From JADJPO01 sp963750395 (GTDB taxonomy: Bacteria > Actinomycetota > Actinomycetes > Actinomycetales > Kineosporiaceae): a DNA stretch of 64,000 nt. Made by a program: the position numbers and the translations under genes. A model generated the notes under the pieces. It worked only from the letters and a program-made list of their open reading frames with translations. It searched no databases and was not told the DNA's origin. This document shows, piece by piece, positions 1 through 9,193 of the stretch (the first letter of the stretch is position 1; every line of letters begins with the position of its first letter). The stretch covers positions 434,001 through 498,000 of the forward strand of contig CAVVQM010000010.1 of NCBI GenBank assembly GCA_963750395.1. The letters run 5' to 3'.

Positions 1-1185
1 CACGGACAAGGCGATGACGATCGGGACGAAGACCGCGGAGACGCGGTCGGCCAGGCGTTGAACGGGGGCCTTGCCGGACTGCGCTGCGGTGACCAGGCGG
101 GCGATCTGGGCCAGGGCGGTGTCCTCGCCGACCCGGGTCGCCCGCACGACCAGTCGTCCGCCGGCGTTCACGGTGGCTCCGGCGACGTCGTCACCCGGCG
201 CGACCTCCACAGGCACCGACTCGCCGGTGAGCATGCTGGCGTCGACGGCGGAGGTGCCCTCGGTGACCACGCCGTCGGTGGCGATCTTCTCGCCGGGACG
301 GACGACGAAGCTGTCGCCCACGGCCAGTTGCTCGATCGGGATCCGCGTCTCCTGCCCGCCGCGCAGGACCCCGACGTCCTTGGCCCCGAGGGCCATCAGG
401 GCGCGTAGCGCGGCCCCGGAGCGCCGCTTGGCGCGCGCCTCGAAGTAGCGACCCAGCAGGATCAGCGTGGTGACCCCAGCGGCGACCTCGAGGTAGATCT
501 CCGGGTGGGCGGCGGCGCCATCGGGCACGAGCTGGAACGTCATACCCATGCCCGGCTCGCCGGCCCCGCCGAGGAACAGCGCCCACAGGGACCAGCCGAA
601 CGCGGCCAGGACTCCGACCGAGATCAGGGTGTCCATGGTGGCGGCGCGGTGACGGGCGTTGAGTGCCGCGGCCCGGTGGAACGGCCAGGCGCCCCACACG
701 ACGACCGGCGCGGCCAAGGTCAGGGAAGCCCACTGCCAGAACCGGAACTGCAGGGCCGGGACCATGGCCATGGCCACCACTGGAACGGTCAGCAGTGCCG
801 AGACGAGCAGGCGCTGCCGAAGGCTGTCGGTCTCGTCGCTTCTCTCACCCCCCGGCGCCTGCTCGGCGGTCGGCGCCGTCGCCATGGCGCTGCTGCGGGG
901 CTTCGGCATCCGGGCGGTGTAACCGGTGGCCTCCACCGTGGAGACCAGGCTCTGCGGGTTCACCGCGGCCGGGTCGTAGTCCACGGTGGCGGTCTCGGTG
1001 GCGTAGTTCACGCTCGCCCGGACGCCGTCCAAGCGGTTGAGCTTCTTCTCGATCCTCGCCGCACAGGAGGCGCACGTCATCCCACCGATGGCCAGGTCCA
1101 CGTGAACGGCATCTGCGATCGGCAGCTCGCCCGCCTGTCGGCCCGCCTGAGTGCTCATCTCGTCGCTCGCGACAGATCCATCCAT
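1..1185 (-). CDS. copA: Copper-translocating P-type ATPase, N-terminal 395 residues (runs off the window)
   Basis: P1B-type ATPase that exports copper across the cytoplasmic membrane. The visible part holds an N-terminal heavy-metal-associated domain with the MTCASC metal-binding motif at residues 36-41, then a linker, the first pairs of membrane helices, and the actuator domain with the TGES dephosphorylation motif near residues 320-323. The CPC metal-site helix, the DKTGT phosphorylation site and the nucleotide-binding domain would lie beyond position 1 and are not seen. The start is taken at ATG 1185; an in-frame ATG at 1158 is the alternative. A CsoR-like palindrome lies 16 bases upstream, so copper-responsive control is likely. 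The preceding permease is on the same strand only 44 bases away. The copper assignment rests on the HMA motif and the operator; silver transport cannot be excluded. Confidence 0.93.
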   Translation of the reverse strand, partial: MDGSVASDEMSTQAGRQAGELPIADAVHVDLAIGGMTCASCAARIEKKLNRLDGVRASVNYATETATVDYDPAAVNPQSLVSTVEATGYTARMPKPRSSAMATAPTAEQAPGGERSDETDSLRQRLLVSALLTVPVVAMAMVPALQFRFWQWASLTLAAPVVVWGAWPFHRAAALNARHRAATMDTLISVGVLAAFGWSLWALFLGGAGEPGMGMTFQLVPDGAAAHPEIYLEVAAGVTTLILLGRYFEARAKRRSGAALRALMALGAKDVGVLRGGQETRIPIEQLAVGDSFVVRPGEKIATDGVVTEGTSAVDASMLTGESVPVEVAPGDDVAGATVNAGGRLVVRATRVGEDTALAQIARLVTAAQSGKAPVQRLADRVSAVFVPIVIALSV

Positions 1186-1200
1186 GCCGCCCAGAACACC

Positions 1201-1217
1201 ATACCCCCGGTGGGTAT
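1201..1217. promoter_or_regulatory. CsoR-like copper operator over the copA promoter
   Basis: The palindrome ATACCCCCGGTGGGTAT has seven-base arms that match the ATACCC...GGGTAT architecture of CsoR operators in actinobacteria. On the minus strand its end runs into TATGGT, a plausible -10 element, so a bound repressor would block the copA promoter. No csoR gene is in the window; the repressor would be encoded elsewhere. The site was recognised by eye. Confidence 0.72.
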
Positions 1218-1229
1218 TTCCGGAAGGCG

Positions 1230-2530
1230 TCACTCATTGTCGGCCGGGTGGGTTCTGAGGTAGGCGGCCTCGAAGGCGAAGAGAAGGGCGATGGCACCGA
1301 CGGCCCCCACGACGATGACAGGATCCTGCATCGCCCGGAGAGTCACGAACGCGCCGAGGGCGATGACATCGGCGACCATGGCCGCGAACAGCACCGGGGC
1401 GCGAGCCCCCACCTCCACACGCAGGTGTCGAAAGACGCCCCACTGGACGATGATGTCCATCACCAGGTAGAAGATCGCACCGATCGACGCGATGCGACTG
1501 AGGTCGAAGAGCACGGCGAGGGTTCCGGCGATCACGACCGTATAGACCAGAGTGTGCTGCTGGATGCCGCCGGGCATCCCGAAGTGCCGGTGCGGGATGA
1601 GACGCATGTCGGTCAGCATGGCCAGCATCCGCGAGACCGCGAAGAAGCTTGCCAGCAAGGCAGAGAGCGTCGCCACGATGGCGATCACCACGGTGAACAG
1701 GACACCCGCGTCACCGAATGCCGGCCGGGCGGCCGCGGCCAGGGAGTAGTTCTTGGCCTCGACGATCTCGGGGATGGTCAGCTCGGAGCCCACGGCGAAG
1801 GCGACGAGCAGATAGACCACGACGCACACGGACAACGAGATGACGATGGCCCGCCCGACATTGCGATGCGGGTCCCGCACCTCTCCCCGCTGTTGGTGAT
1901 GGTCGTGAATCCCTTGTACGCCAAGATCCCCAACGCGGAGCCGGCCAACAACCCGACGGGAGTGGAGTCAGATCCCGGCCCGCTGCCGGCCGTGAAGGAG
2001 AACCCGGCCGCCCACAGTGTCGCGGCCGCGAACACGACGATGCCACCGACCTTCAGCACGGCGGCGATCTTGGACGCAGCTCCTATGGCCTCGTTGCCGG
2101 CGATGTTGATGCCGAATCCGATCAGGATGGCGGCGAGCGCCAGGACGGGCACCCAGACGGTGTCCGCGGGCGCGTCGAACAGTTGCAGGGTGTAGGTGCC
2201 GAATGTGCGGGCGACCAGGCTCTCGTTGATCACCATGGAGAACGCCATCAGCATGGCGGCGAACGCCGCGACGGCCGAGCGGCCGAAGGCCTTCGACAGA
2301 ATCATCGCGATGCCCCCGGCCGAGGGGTACGTTCGCGAGACCGCGATGTAGGCGTAGGCGCTCAGCCCGCTCACTCCGGCGGCGATCAGAAAGGCCAGCG
2401 GGAACAGTTCCCCGGCCAGTTCGGCGATCTGGCCGGTGAGGGCGAAGATCCCGGCGCCGACCATCACACCTGTCCCCATCGCCACCGTGGCTGACAGGCT
2501 CAGACTGTTCTTCTCGTACTCCTGGGACAC
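1230..2530 (-). pseudogene. APC-superfamily amino acid permease, split by a one-base frameshift
   Basis: Membrane transporter of the amino acid/polyamine/organocation superfamily. The first reading frame (GTG 2530) gives about 217 residues with helices and the family-typical GTGVMVGAGIFALTG start, then hits TNSGE. The next frame continues with VRDPHRNVGRAI and five to six more helices to the stop at 1230. In intact relatives these segments are joined as a single loop. The span is 1301 bases, one short of 434 codons, so one missing base near 1879-1889 (run of C and G) explains it. Both halves are otherwise well preserved, which argues for sequencing error or very recent loss. The substrate is unknown. 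Gene order (permease then copA) does not imply a shared function, since copA has its own operator. Confidence 0.8.
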
Positions 2531-2677
2531 CGGCTACGCCTCTCCCCGTCCGCGCTCGATCGACCTCCTCGGCAGTTGTATGCGGACCGAGGCGCCGCGT
2601 CCACCCGAGAGCACTACGGGCGCCCAGCCTCATCGGCAGACATGCCCAACCGCAGCCGTGCAGGATCAGGTGACAGA

Positions 2678-3928
2678 TCAAATGACCCTGAGCGCGGCGC
2701 CGACCTCGCCCGCCAGGTCGCCGCGTCCGCTCGTCACGACGTCACCCAGGCCGAGCCAGTCGGCCATCCGGCGCAGATCCTGGGCGAGCCGGTCGGCCAC
2801 GACGGCCGGGGTGAGCCGGCCGCGCGCCGCCGGCTCGGCCAGCCACGCCGACTGCACCAGTAGCCGGCCGCCGGCACGGTCGGCCTTGAGGTCGACGCGG
2901 GCCGCGAGCCGGTCGCCGATCAGGTAGGGCAGAACGTAGTAACCGTGAACACGCTTGGCGGCCGGGGTGTAGATCTCGATCCGGTAGTGCAGGCCGAACA
3001 GATCCAGGGTCCTGCGGCGGAACCAGACCAGGGGGTCGAAGGGGCTCAGCAGCGCCGAGCCGCCGACCCGGGACGGCACGGCTGCCTCGCGGTGCAGATA
3101 GGCCTGCCGACGCCAGCCCTGGACCTGTACGGGGACCAGGTCGCCGGCCTCGACCACCTCGCCCACCGCGCGCCGGGCCTGTGCCGGGCCCAGACGGAAA
3201 TAGTCCTGCAGGCACGCGAGGGTGGCCACGCCGTGTGCGCGGGCCGCGATCCGGATCAGCTCCCGGCAGGCGGTGGCCTCGTCCGGCGACGGGGCCTGCG
3301 GCGGCAGCACCCGCTCGGGCAGGTCGTAGAGCCGCTCGAAGGCGTCGGTGCGCCCGGCGCTTGCCAGTCGCCCCGCACGGAAGAGGAACTCGACGACCAC
3401 CTTGGCCTCGCTCCAGTTCCAGCCCCAGTCCTCACGACGCCGCGCCTCGACGGAGCCGCCGTTCAGACCCCGCTCGATCTGCGCCGAGGTGGCCGGGCCG
3501 TGCGTGGCGACGTGGGCCATCACGACGTCCGGCAGCCGCCGGTGACGGCCCAGCACCTCGCTCAACCCGCCCCAGGCCTCCCGCTCGGCCGCCTCCATCC
3601 GAAACCGCAGCAGGGGGTAGATCCGCGGCACCGTGTAGGAGGCCATGTGCGCCCACTGCTCGACCAGGCGGCGCGGTTCGGCGTTGCACGCCTGGTCGAG
3701 CAGTGCCACGGGGTAGGGACCCAACCGACTGAACACCGGCAGGTAGTGACTACGGGCCAGCACGTTGACCGAGTCGATCTGCAGCACGGCGATCGCCTCG
3801 AGGACTCGGTCGAGGTGAAGCAGGCCGACCGAACTGCGCGGATGGGCGCGACCCAGCCCCTGGGCCGCGACGGCGATCCGCCGCGCCTGGGCCAGGCTCA
3901 GGGACCCGCCCGGGCGATCCGGTCGCAC
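2678..3928 (-). CDS. Winged-helix DNA glycosylase of the YcaQ/AlkX family (HTH_42)
   Basis: A 416-residue protein of the family that includes E. coli YcaQ (AlkX), which unhooks DNA interstrand crosslinks and removes bulky alkylated bases. The segment LQIDSVNVLARSHYLP near residues 49-64 carries the Q-hydrophobic-D motif typical of the YcaQ branch (Gln50, Asp52), as opposed to the QxQ of AlkZ. Length and the WAHMASYTVP and VHGYYVLPYL regions fit the family. The start is GTG 3928, with no clear Shine-Dalgarno sequence. It stands alone on the minus strand, 26 bases upstream of hpf's stop codon. DNA repair is the likely role; the lesion is inferred from the family only. Confidence 0.82.
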   Translation of the reverse strand: MRPDRPGGSLSLAQARRIAVAAQGLGRAHPRSSVGLLHLDRVLEAIAVLQIDSVNVLARSHYLPVFSRLGPYPVALLDQACNAEPRRLVEQWAHMASYTVPRIYPLLRFRMEAAEREAWGGLSEVLGRHRRLPDVVMAHVATHGPATSAQIERGLNGGSVEARRREDWGWNWSEAKVVVEFLFRAGRLASAGRTDAFERLYDLPERVLPPQAPSPDEATACRELIRIAARAHGVATLACLQDYFRLGPAQARRAVGEVVEAGDLVPVQVQGWRRQAYLHREAAVPSRVGGSALLSPFDPLVWFRRRTLDLFGLHYRIEIYTPAAKRVHGYYVLPYLIGDRLAARVDLKADRAGGRLLVQSAWLAEPAARGRLTPAVVADRLAQDLRRMADWLGLGDVVTSGRGDLAGEVGAALRVI

Positions 3929-3954
3929 CGGCGGGCTACGCTTCGACGCCGCGA

Positions 3955-4647
3955 TCAGGCCAGCGCATCGGCCTCAGCAGGCGTCGCGGACGAGTCGCCG
4001 GACTCTTCCAGGTTGAGCCGGATCACCCCGTAGTTCCACCCTCGACGGCGGTACACCACGCTCGGTCGGCCGCAGTCGGCGTCCACGTAGAGGTAGAAGT
4101 CGTGCCCGACCATCTCCATCTCGTACAGCGCCTGATCCAACGTCATCGGCACCGCGTCGTGATCCTTGGTCCGGATCACGACCGGGCTGTCCTCGAGCGG
4201 GGTGACCCCGCCGAGGTGGTCATCGGCGGACTCCGCCGGAACGTCCTCGGCGTGGTCGCCGACGGTCGGATCGGCCAGGATCGAGGCCACCACATCGTCG
4301 CGGCCGTTCGGCTTGCGCACGCTCGCCGGACGCTGCCGGCCGTGGTGGACCTTCCGACGATCTCCGTTGCGGCGCAATCGTTCCAGCAGCTTGCCCAGAG
4401 CCATGTCCAGGGCCGCTCCGGGTTCCTCGGCGCTTGCCTCGGCGCGGATCACGGGGCCCTTGCCCCGCAACGTGATCTCCACCCGCTCAGCGGTGGAGGA
4501 CTGGCGTGGGTTTCGTTCGTGGGAGAGCTCGATGTTCGCCCTGTAGGCCTTGGGGGCGAGCTGGCCTACCTTGGCAAGCTTCTCCTCGGCAAGACTGCGG
4601 AAACGGTCCGAGACGTTGGTGTGCCGGCCGGTGACGACGATCTCCAC
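3955..4647 (-). CDS. hpf: Long-form ribosome hibernation promoting factor
   Basis: Binds the 30S subunit in the decoding region and drives formation of inactive 100S ribosomes in stationary phase. The 230-residue protein has the N-terminal S30AE/HPF domain (residues 1-100, starting VEIVVTGRHTNVSDRF), a variable linker rich in charged residues, and the C-terminal dimerisation domain (about 170-225, with YEMEMVGHDFYLYVDAD). GTG 4647 is chosen because a perfect AGGAGG lies five bases upstream. In many actinobacteria hpf sits between comF and secA. Here comF precedes it as expected, but secA is absent and a DNA glycosylase follows. Confidence 0.95.
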   Translation of the reverse strand: MEIVVTGRHTNVSDRFRSLAEEKLAKVGQLAPKAYRANIELSHERNPRQSSTAERVEITLRGKGPVIRAEASAEEPGAALDMALGKLLERLRRNGDRRKVHHGRQRPASVRKPNGRDDVVASILADPTVGDHAEDVPAESADDHLGGVTPLEDSPVVIRTKDHDAVPMTLDQALYEMEMVGHDFYLYVDADCGRPSVVYRRRGWNYGVIRLNLEESGDSSATPAEADALA

Positions 4648-4652
4648 GAGAA

Positions 4653-4658
4653 CCTCCT
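4653..4658 (-). promoter_or_regulatory. Shine-Dalgarno sequence that fixes the hpf start
   Basis: AGGAGG on the minus strand, five bases before the GTG at 4647. It selects that start over an upstream in-frame ATG at 4674. Confidence 0.8.
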
Positions 4659-4710
4659 GATCCCGGGGGCGCATTGGAACTGCGCTCGCGACACCCTCAC
4701 GCTAGTCCAG

Positions 4711-5493
4711 TCATCCGGTTGCCCGACACCCGACAGACAGTGATTCGCCGTGACGGCGGGGTGTATGACACACGGTTGCCACGCCGATCACCGACAAACC
4801 ATGACAACCCAGCGCCCGCACCGCCTCGGCCGCGCTGGCGCCGGTGGTCACCACATCGTCGACGACGACCAGGTCCGCATCGAGACCGGCGAGCCGCCGC
4901 ACGTGGCGGCGGCCCAGACCGAAGGCACCCTCGACATTGGCCCGGCGCGGCCCCTGACCCAACCCCGCCTGGTCGGCGACCGGACGAACCTGGCACAGCA
5001 CCGCCGAGGCGTCCACCCCGCGCGCGCCCGACAGGCGGTCCGCGGCGAGCACGGCCAGGCGGCGCACCACGTCCTCACCGCGCCGGCGCATCGCTCCGCG
5101 CGCCGAGGGGACCGGGACCAGCCGCAGCGGCCGCCGCCGGGCCCCGGACGCCACGGCTGCCACCGCCGCCACTGAATCGGCCAGAACGTCGGCCAGCAGC
5201 GGAGCCAGGTCGCGCCGGCCGTCGTCCTTCCACGAGCCGATCACGCGGGCGACCGGACCCGCATAGGCCGGGCCCGCGGCGACCGGCAGACCGGCGAGAG
5301 GTCCCCGATGGTCGCCCAGCAGGGCGGCTGGGACCGCGAACTCAGCCCGACAGGTTCGGCACAGGCCCGGTCCGGGGGTCGCGCAGCCGGCGCACTCGAT
5401 CGGCAACACCAGATCGAGCAGTGGCTCCACCAGGGGTGCCAGCCGGCCCAGGACCGGTCGCTCCCGGACGTCCCGCCGGTGGAGGTCGGTCAT
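4711..5493 (-). CDS. comF: ComF family phosphoribosyltransferase-like protein
   Basis: A 260-residue protein related to ComFC, a competence-associated protein with a phosphoribosyltransferase fold. An N-terminal zinc-ribbon is visible as Cys34-x2-Cys37 and Cys45-x2-Cys48, and the PRPP-binding loop is DLVVVDDVVTTGAS near the C-terminus. The start is ATG 5493 with GAGGAT a short distance upstream; an in-frame extension to 5544 is less likely. It lies between lpqB and hpf on the same strand, a conserved actinobacterial order. A direct role in DNA uptake here is unproven. Confidence 0.9.
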   Translation of the reverse strand: MTDLHRRDVRERPVLGRLAPLVEPLLDLVLPIECAGCATPGPGLCRTCRAEFAVPAALLGDHRGPLAGLPVAAGPAYAGPVARVIGSWKDDGRRDLAPLLADVLADSVAAVAAVASGARRRPLRLVPVPSARGAMRRRGEDVVRRLAVLAADRLSGARGVDASAVLCQVRPVADQAGLGQGPRRANVEGAFGLGRRHVRRLAGLDADLVVVDDVVTTGASAAEAVRALGCHGLSVIGVATVCHTPRRHGESLSVGCRATG

Positions 5494-5625
5494 GACGGGA
5501 TCCTCACCCGGACAGCTCCGCTCGCGCGGGTCCGATCGGGGCATGGTGTGGAGCAGGGCCCCGCCGGCCGGCGTGGGGACGCGAGGACGGCCGGTTCACG
5601 ACCCGGCGGCTCCGGCACGCCCCGC

Positions 5626-7479
5626 TCAACCCGGCAGCGCCGGCCAGCGCAGTCCGCTCATCGGCACCAGGCCGGCCCCGGACTGGTAGGCCACCCCCGT
5701 GGTCGTCTGCGCCCACAGCGTGTCCGGATCGGTGCGGGTCGACAGCGACAGCATCTGAGAGGCGTCGATGCCCTCGGTGACCTCACCGCCGATCTGACTG
5801 ATCCACACGCGCTGCTGCGTGTCCGGGCGGCGGACGCCGATGACGCTCACCCGATCCGACCCGAGCCACGAGCCGTCTCGGGCGAGGGACAGGTCACCGA
5901 TCAGCTGCAGGGGATCGGTCAGCGCCTGCGGGACGCCGTCCTCACCGCGAACCACGCCGGTGACGAACACCGCCGAGCGACCCTGGTGGTCGGCGACGAT
6001 CAACGCGCGAGCGCCCTCCGGGCTGACCCGCAGCGACCTGACCTGATACCCGCCCAACCACGGCACGGCCACCCGCACCGCGTCCTCGGCCGAGCCCGCC
6101 GAGGCCCTCGGCACGTGGAACGCCCGCACCGAGCCGGCGTTGTCGATCGGCGCCGACCACAACCACCCGGCGACGTCGAAGGAGGGCGCTGTCATCGCCT
6201 CACCGCGGGACCAGATCCGCGGCAGCTCGCCGGGCCTCACGCTGATCACCCGGGTGCCCTTCGCGCCCAGCAGGGCGTACGTCTGTCCGTCCGGGCTCGC
6301 CGCGGGGTGACTCGAGTCGACCGAGAACGCGGGCAGACCCTCCACCGGGCTGGAGTTCCCCCGCGTCAGACGAGTGATCCGGTTGTCCTCGTCCAGGGCC
6401 ACCGGAAGCCTGTCGCTCACCTCCGGAACCAGTCGGGGCGGTTCGGCGGCCTCCAACGGCACCTCGAACCGGGCCTGCTCCACGGTGATCCGCACGTCGT
6501 CGGCCACGAAGTCCATCGACCGGGCAGCCTCGCGCAGTGTCGCGCGCAACTGCGCGGACAGCACCTGGCGCTGCTCCGGCACGCCTTCCTTCGCCCGGAT
6601 GGTCAGGTCGACCACCAGGGTCGTTCCCTCGTTGCGCACCCCCGTGGCGGTGAGTTCGGTGCCGGTGGGCGCCCCGGTGGTCACCGCCGCCGACAGCCAG
6701 TTGGACGGTCCGTGGAGCAGCGCCTGCACAACCGTCGCCGGTCCCGAGGTGATCGGGAACCACCGGGTCTGCGGGACCAGGAAGCTGCCGGTTCGATCTC
6801 GGAAGTACAACTGGACGTCGGTGAAGGTCGCCTCGAAGTCCGATCGGGAGATGACGATGCCGTCGGCGGGGTCCGTGATCCGCCACTGCCCGTTCTCGAC
6901 CCGCAGGTGGAAGGTGAGCAGTTGCACGTCGTCGGCGCGGGCCGGCTGGAAGACCCCGTCCGCGTCGATCCGGGCCACCACCGGGATCTCTGCCTCGACG
7001 GTGACCAGCCCGACGTCCAACGACGGCCGATCGCTCGCCGGCGGCGTCGACGGGGCCGAGGACGGGGAGCCTGTGACTGAGCCGCTCGGGGCCGCCCCCG
7101 TGGTCGCAGAAGCCGACGGGGCGGGCGTCGCCGTCGCCGTCTGTCCCGGGTAGGCCTGCCGCATCGGCAGCTTGGACACCTCCTGCTCGTGGACGACCAC
7201 CGGCGCGTCGGGGCGCCACGTGGTGCGCTTGTCACTGGTGAGGAAGCTGCGCGCGACGCTGTGGTCCTGGCCGAAGTCCTGGGCCGCGCGGAGGAACCCC
7301 CGCACGATCTCGATCGGCGGGGCGTCGGCCGCCGGCCCCGGGGCGTTGAACAACCGCCGTGGTTCGCGCACGTTCCCGTCGAGCGTGCGCCCGGTCATCA
7401 CCGGGCTGCTCGCCGGGATGCTGACGCACCCACCGAGCATCGCCAGAACGATCATGGCGACGATCCCCCGCAGGGTCAT
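5626..7479 (-). CDS. lpqB: LpqB lipoprotein, partner of MtrB
   Basis: A 617-residue lipoprotein that in mycobacteria interacts with the extracytoplasmic part of sensor MtrB and modulates MtrA phosphorylation. The signal peptide ends in lipobox LGGC with Cys18 as the lipidation site. After it come a Pro/Ala/Ser/Thr-rich stretch, a GerMN-type region, and the C-terminal beta-propeller-like LpqB domain ending in PMSGLRWPALPG. ATG 7479 is six bases downstream of the mtrB stop codon, so translation is probably coupled. Longer in-frame extensions would bury the signal peptide. Length and neighbours match the family. Confidence 0.96.
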   Translation of the reverse strand: MTLRGIVAMIVLAMLGGCVSIPASSPVMTGRTLDGNVREPRRLFNAPGPAADAPPIEIVRGFLRAAQDFGQDHSVARSFLTSDKRTTWRPDAPVVVHEQEVSKLPMRQAYPGQTATATPAPSASATTGAAPSGSVTGSPSSAPSTPPASDRPSLDVGLVTVEAEIPVVARIDADGVFQPARADDVQLLTFHLRVENGQWRITDPADGIVISRSDFEATFTDVQLYFRDRTGSFLVPQTRWFPITSGPATVVQALLHGPSNWLSAAVTTGAPTGTELTATGVRNEGTTLVVDLTIRAKEGVPEQRQVLSAQLRATLREAARSMDFVADDVRITVEQARFEVPLEAAEPPRLVPEVSDRLPVALDEDNRITRLTRGNSSPVEGLPAFSVDSSHPAASPDGQTYALLGAKGTRVISVRPGELPRIWSRGEAMTAPSFDVAGWLWSAPIDNAGSVRAFHVPRASAGSAEDAVRVAVPWLGGYQVRSLRVSPEGARALIVADHQGRSAVFVTGVVRGEDGVPQALTDPLQLIGDLSLARDGSWLGSDRVSVIGVRRPDTQQRVWISQIGGEVTEGIDASQMLSLSTRTDPDTLWAQTTTGVAYQSGAGLVPMSGLRWPALPG

Positions 7480-7484
7480 GACGA

Positions 7485-9185
7485 TCACGGTGATTCCGCC
7501 GTGGACAGCTCGCCCCTGGGCACCGGCAACGGCTCGCCCGGCTCGAGGGGCTCCAGGGGTAGCGGCGAGTCGCTGTAGGGCTGACCGGGACGGCGCGGCA
7601 GGGTCAGCCGGAAGTGGGCGCCGCGGCCGGGCTCGCCCCACACGTCGAGGCCACCGCCGTGCAGATGGGCGTACTCCAGACTGATCGCCAGCCCCAAGCC
7701 GGTGCCGCCGAGGGTCCGTGCCCTGGCGGGGTCGGCTCGCCAGAACCGGTCGAAGACCATGCGCAGGTCCTCCGTGCTCAACCCCACCCCGTAGTCCCGC
7801 ACACCGATCGCCACCGCGTCCCGGCCGGCCACCAGCCGGACCTCGATCGGGCGGCCCTCGCCGTGCTCGATCGCGTTGGCGACCAGGTTGCGCACCACCC
7901 GCTCCACCCGGCGTGCGTCCACCTCGGCCATGACCGGTCCCGCAGGCAGGTTGACGCGCATCGCGCTGCCCCGGCTCTCGGCGACCGGGACGAGATGCTC
8001 CAGTGCGGCCCCGACCACCTCGCGCAGATCGGCACGTCCGGTCTCCAGCTCGGCGGCACCGGCGTCGAACCGGCTGACCTCCAGCAGGTCCGCCAGCAGC
8101 GACTCGAACCGATCCAATTGGGCCTGCAGGAGTTCGGCGGTGCGAGACATGATCGGATCGAGGGCGTCGCGGCCCTCGAAGAGGACCTCACCGGCCATCC
8201 GCATGGTCGTCAGTGGGGTCCTCAGTTCGTGCGAGACGTCCGAGACGAACCGCCGTTGCACCCGCGACAGCTCCTCGAGCTGATTGATCTGGTGCTCGAG
8301 GCTGGCGGCCATCTCGTTGAACGCCCGACCCAGCCGCGCCAGTTCGTCGTCCCCACGCACCGGGACCCGGCGATCCAGATGCCCCGCGGCGAGTTGCTCG
8401 GCGACGCCGGCAGTGACCCGCACCGGGGCCACCACCTGCCGGGTGACCACCCAGGCGACCAGGCCGATCAGCACGAGCAACGCGATGGCACCGATCAGAA
8501 AGGTGCGCTGCACGGCGGCCAGGATGGCGACCTCGCGGCTCAGCGGGTAGACGAAGTAGAGCTCGTACCGACCCGTGGTCTCCTCCGCCCCGGCACCCAG
8601 CTGACCCAGATCGATCAGGCTGCCCACCGCGGACACCCGCTGGAGGCTGGCGGCGTTGTCGGGACCGCGGATCGGCAGGGTCAGCTCCTGGATCATCAGC
8701 TGTCCCGGGTTGTCCGCCACCTGCTGGCGCAATGACATCGGGATCGCGCTGGCCCCGACGCCCAACCCCTGATCAGGGACGGGGCCGGGCTGCGTTCCCA
8801 GTTCCTTGAGCAGGGCCACGTATCGCAACGGGGCATCGGCCGGCCCGTGCAGGTCGTTCATCTTCTGCCGCACCCAGGTACGAAGATCCTGCTCGTCGTC
8901 GAGCTTCTGGCCCTCGAGGCTGGCGACCGTGTTCGTGATCTGCTGCGTGGCGTTGTTCTGCGCCTCCTGGCTGGCCGAGGAGACCAGATCGTCGGCGATC
9001 CGCTGGAGGAGCAGCTGCCCCACCACCAGCAGGACGATCACCCCCATGGTGACCGTTGCCGTGACGACCCGCACCAGCAGCGATCTGCGCCACACCAGGC
9101 GCACCAGCCGGGTGCCGCGGCCCAGCCGGTTGCGCAGCGCGGCCAGGCCCCGCGCGCCGGCGTCCCTCAGGCCGTCCGCACCCAC
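7485..9185 (-). CDS. mtrB: Two-component sensor histidine kinase MtrB
   Basis: Membrane sensor kinase of the MtrAB system, which controls cell-wall hydrolases, division and osmotic responses in actinobacteria. Order of parts: short cytoplasmic N-terminus, membrane helix about 38-60, extracytoplasmic domain about 61-220, second helix about 226-248, HAMP, HisKA with SDVSHELRTP (phosphoacceptor His319), and the ATPase domain ending with the GTGLGLAIS G-box. Start GTG 9185 is eight bases after the mtrA stop and has TGAGGT upstream. It gives 566 residues, close to the usual size. Forms an operon with mtrA and lpqB. Confidence 0.97.
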   Translation of the reverse strand: MGADGLRDAGARGLAALRNRLGRGTRLVRLVWRRSLLVRVVTATVTMGVIVLLVVGQLLLQRIADDLVSSASQEAQNNATQQITNTVASLEGQKLDDEQDLRTWVRQKMNDLHGPADAPLRYVALLKELGTQPGPVPDQGLGVGASAIPMSLRQQVADNPGQLMIQELTLPIRGPDNAASLQRVSAVGSLIDLGQLGAGAEETTGRYELYFVYPLSREVAILAAVQRTFLIGAIALLVLIGLVAWVVTRQVVAPVRVTAGVAEQLAAGHLDRRVPVRGDDELARLGRAFNEMAASLEHQINQLEELSRVQRRFVSDVSHELRTPLTTMRMAGEVLFEGRDALDPIMSRTAELLQAQLDRFESLLADLLEVSRFDAGAAELETGRADLREVVGAALEHLVPVAESRGSAMRVNLPAGPVMAEVDARRVERVVRNLVANAIEHGEGRPIEVRLVAGRDAVAIGVRDYGVGLSTEDLRMVFDRFWRADPARARTLGGTGLGLAISLEYAHLHGGGLDVWGEPGRGAHFRLTLPRRPGQPYSDSPLPLEPLEPGEPLPVPRGELSTAESP

Positions 9186-9193
9186 GTGTGACC

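Noticed and set aside
5308..7080. A 590-codon plus-strand frame opposite lpqB and comF
   Set aside because: No domain, Arg/Gln/His-rich composition, and it covers two well-supported minus-strand genes.
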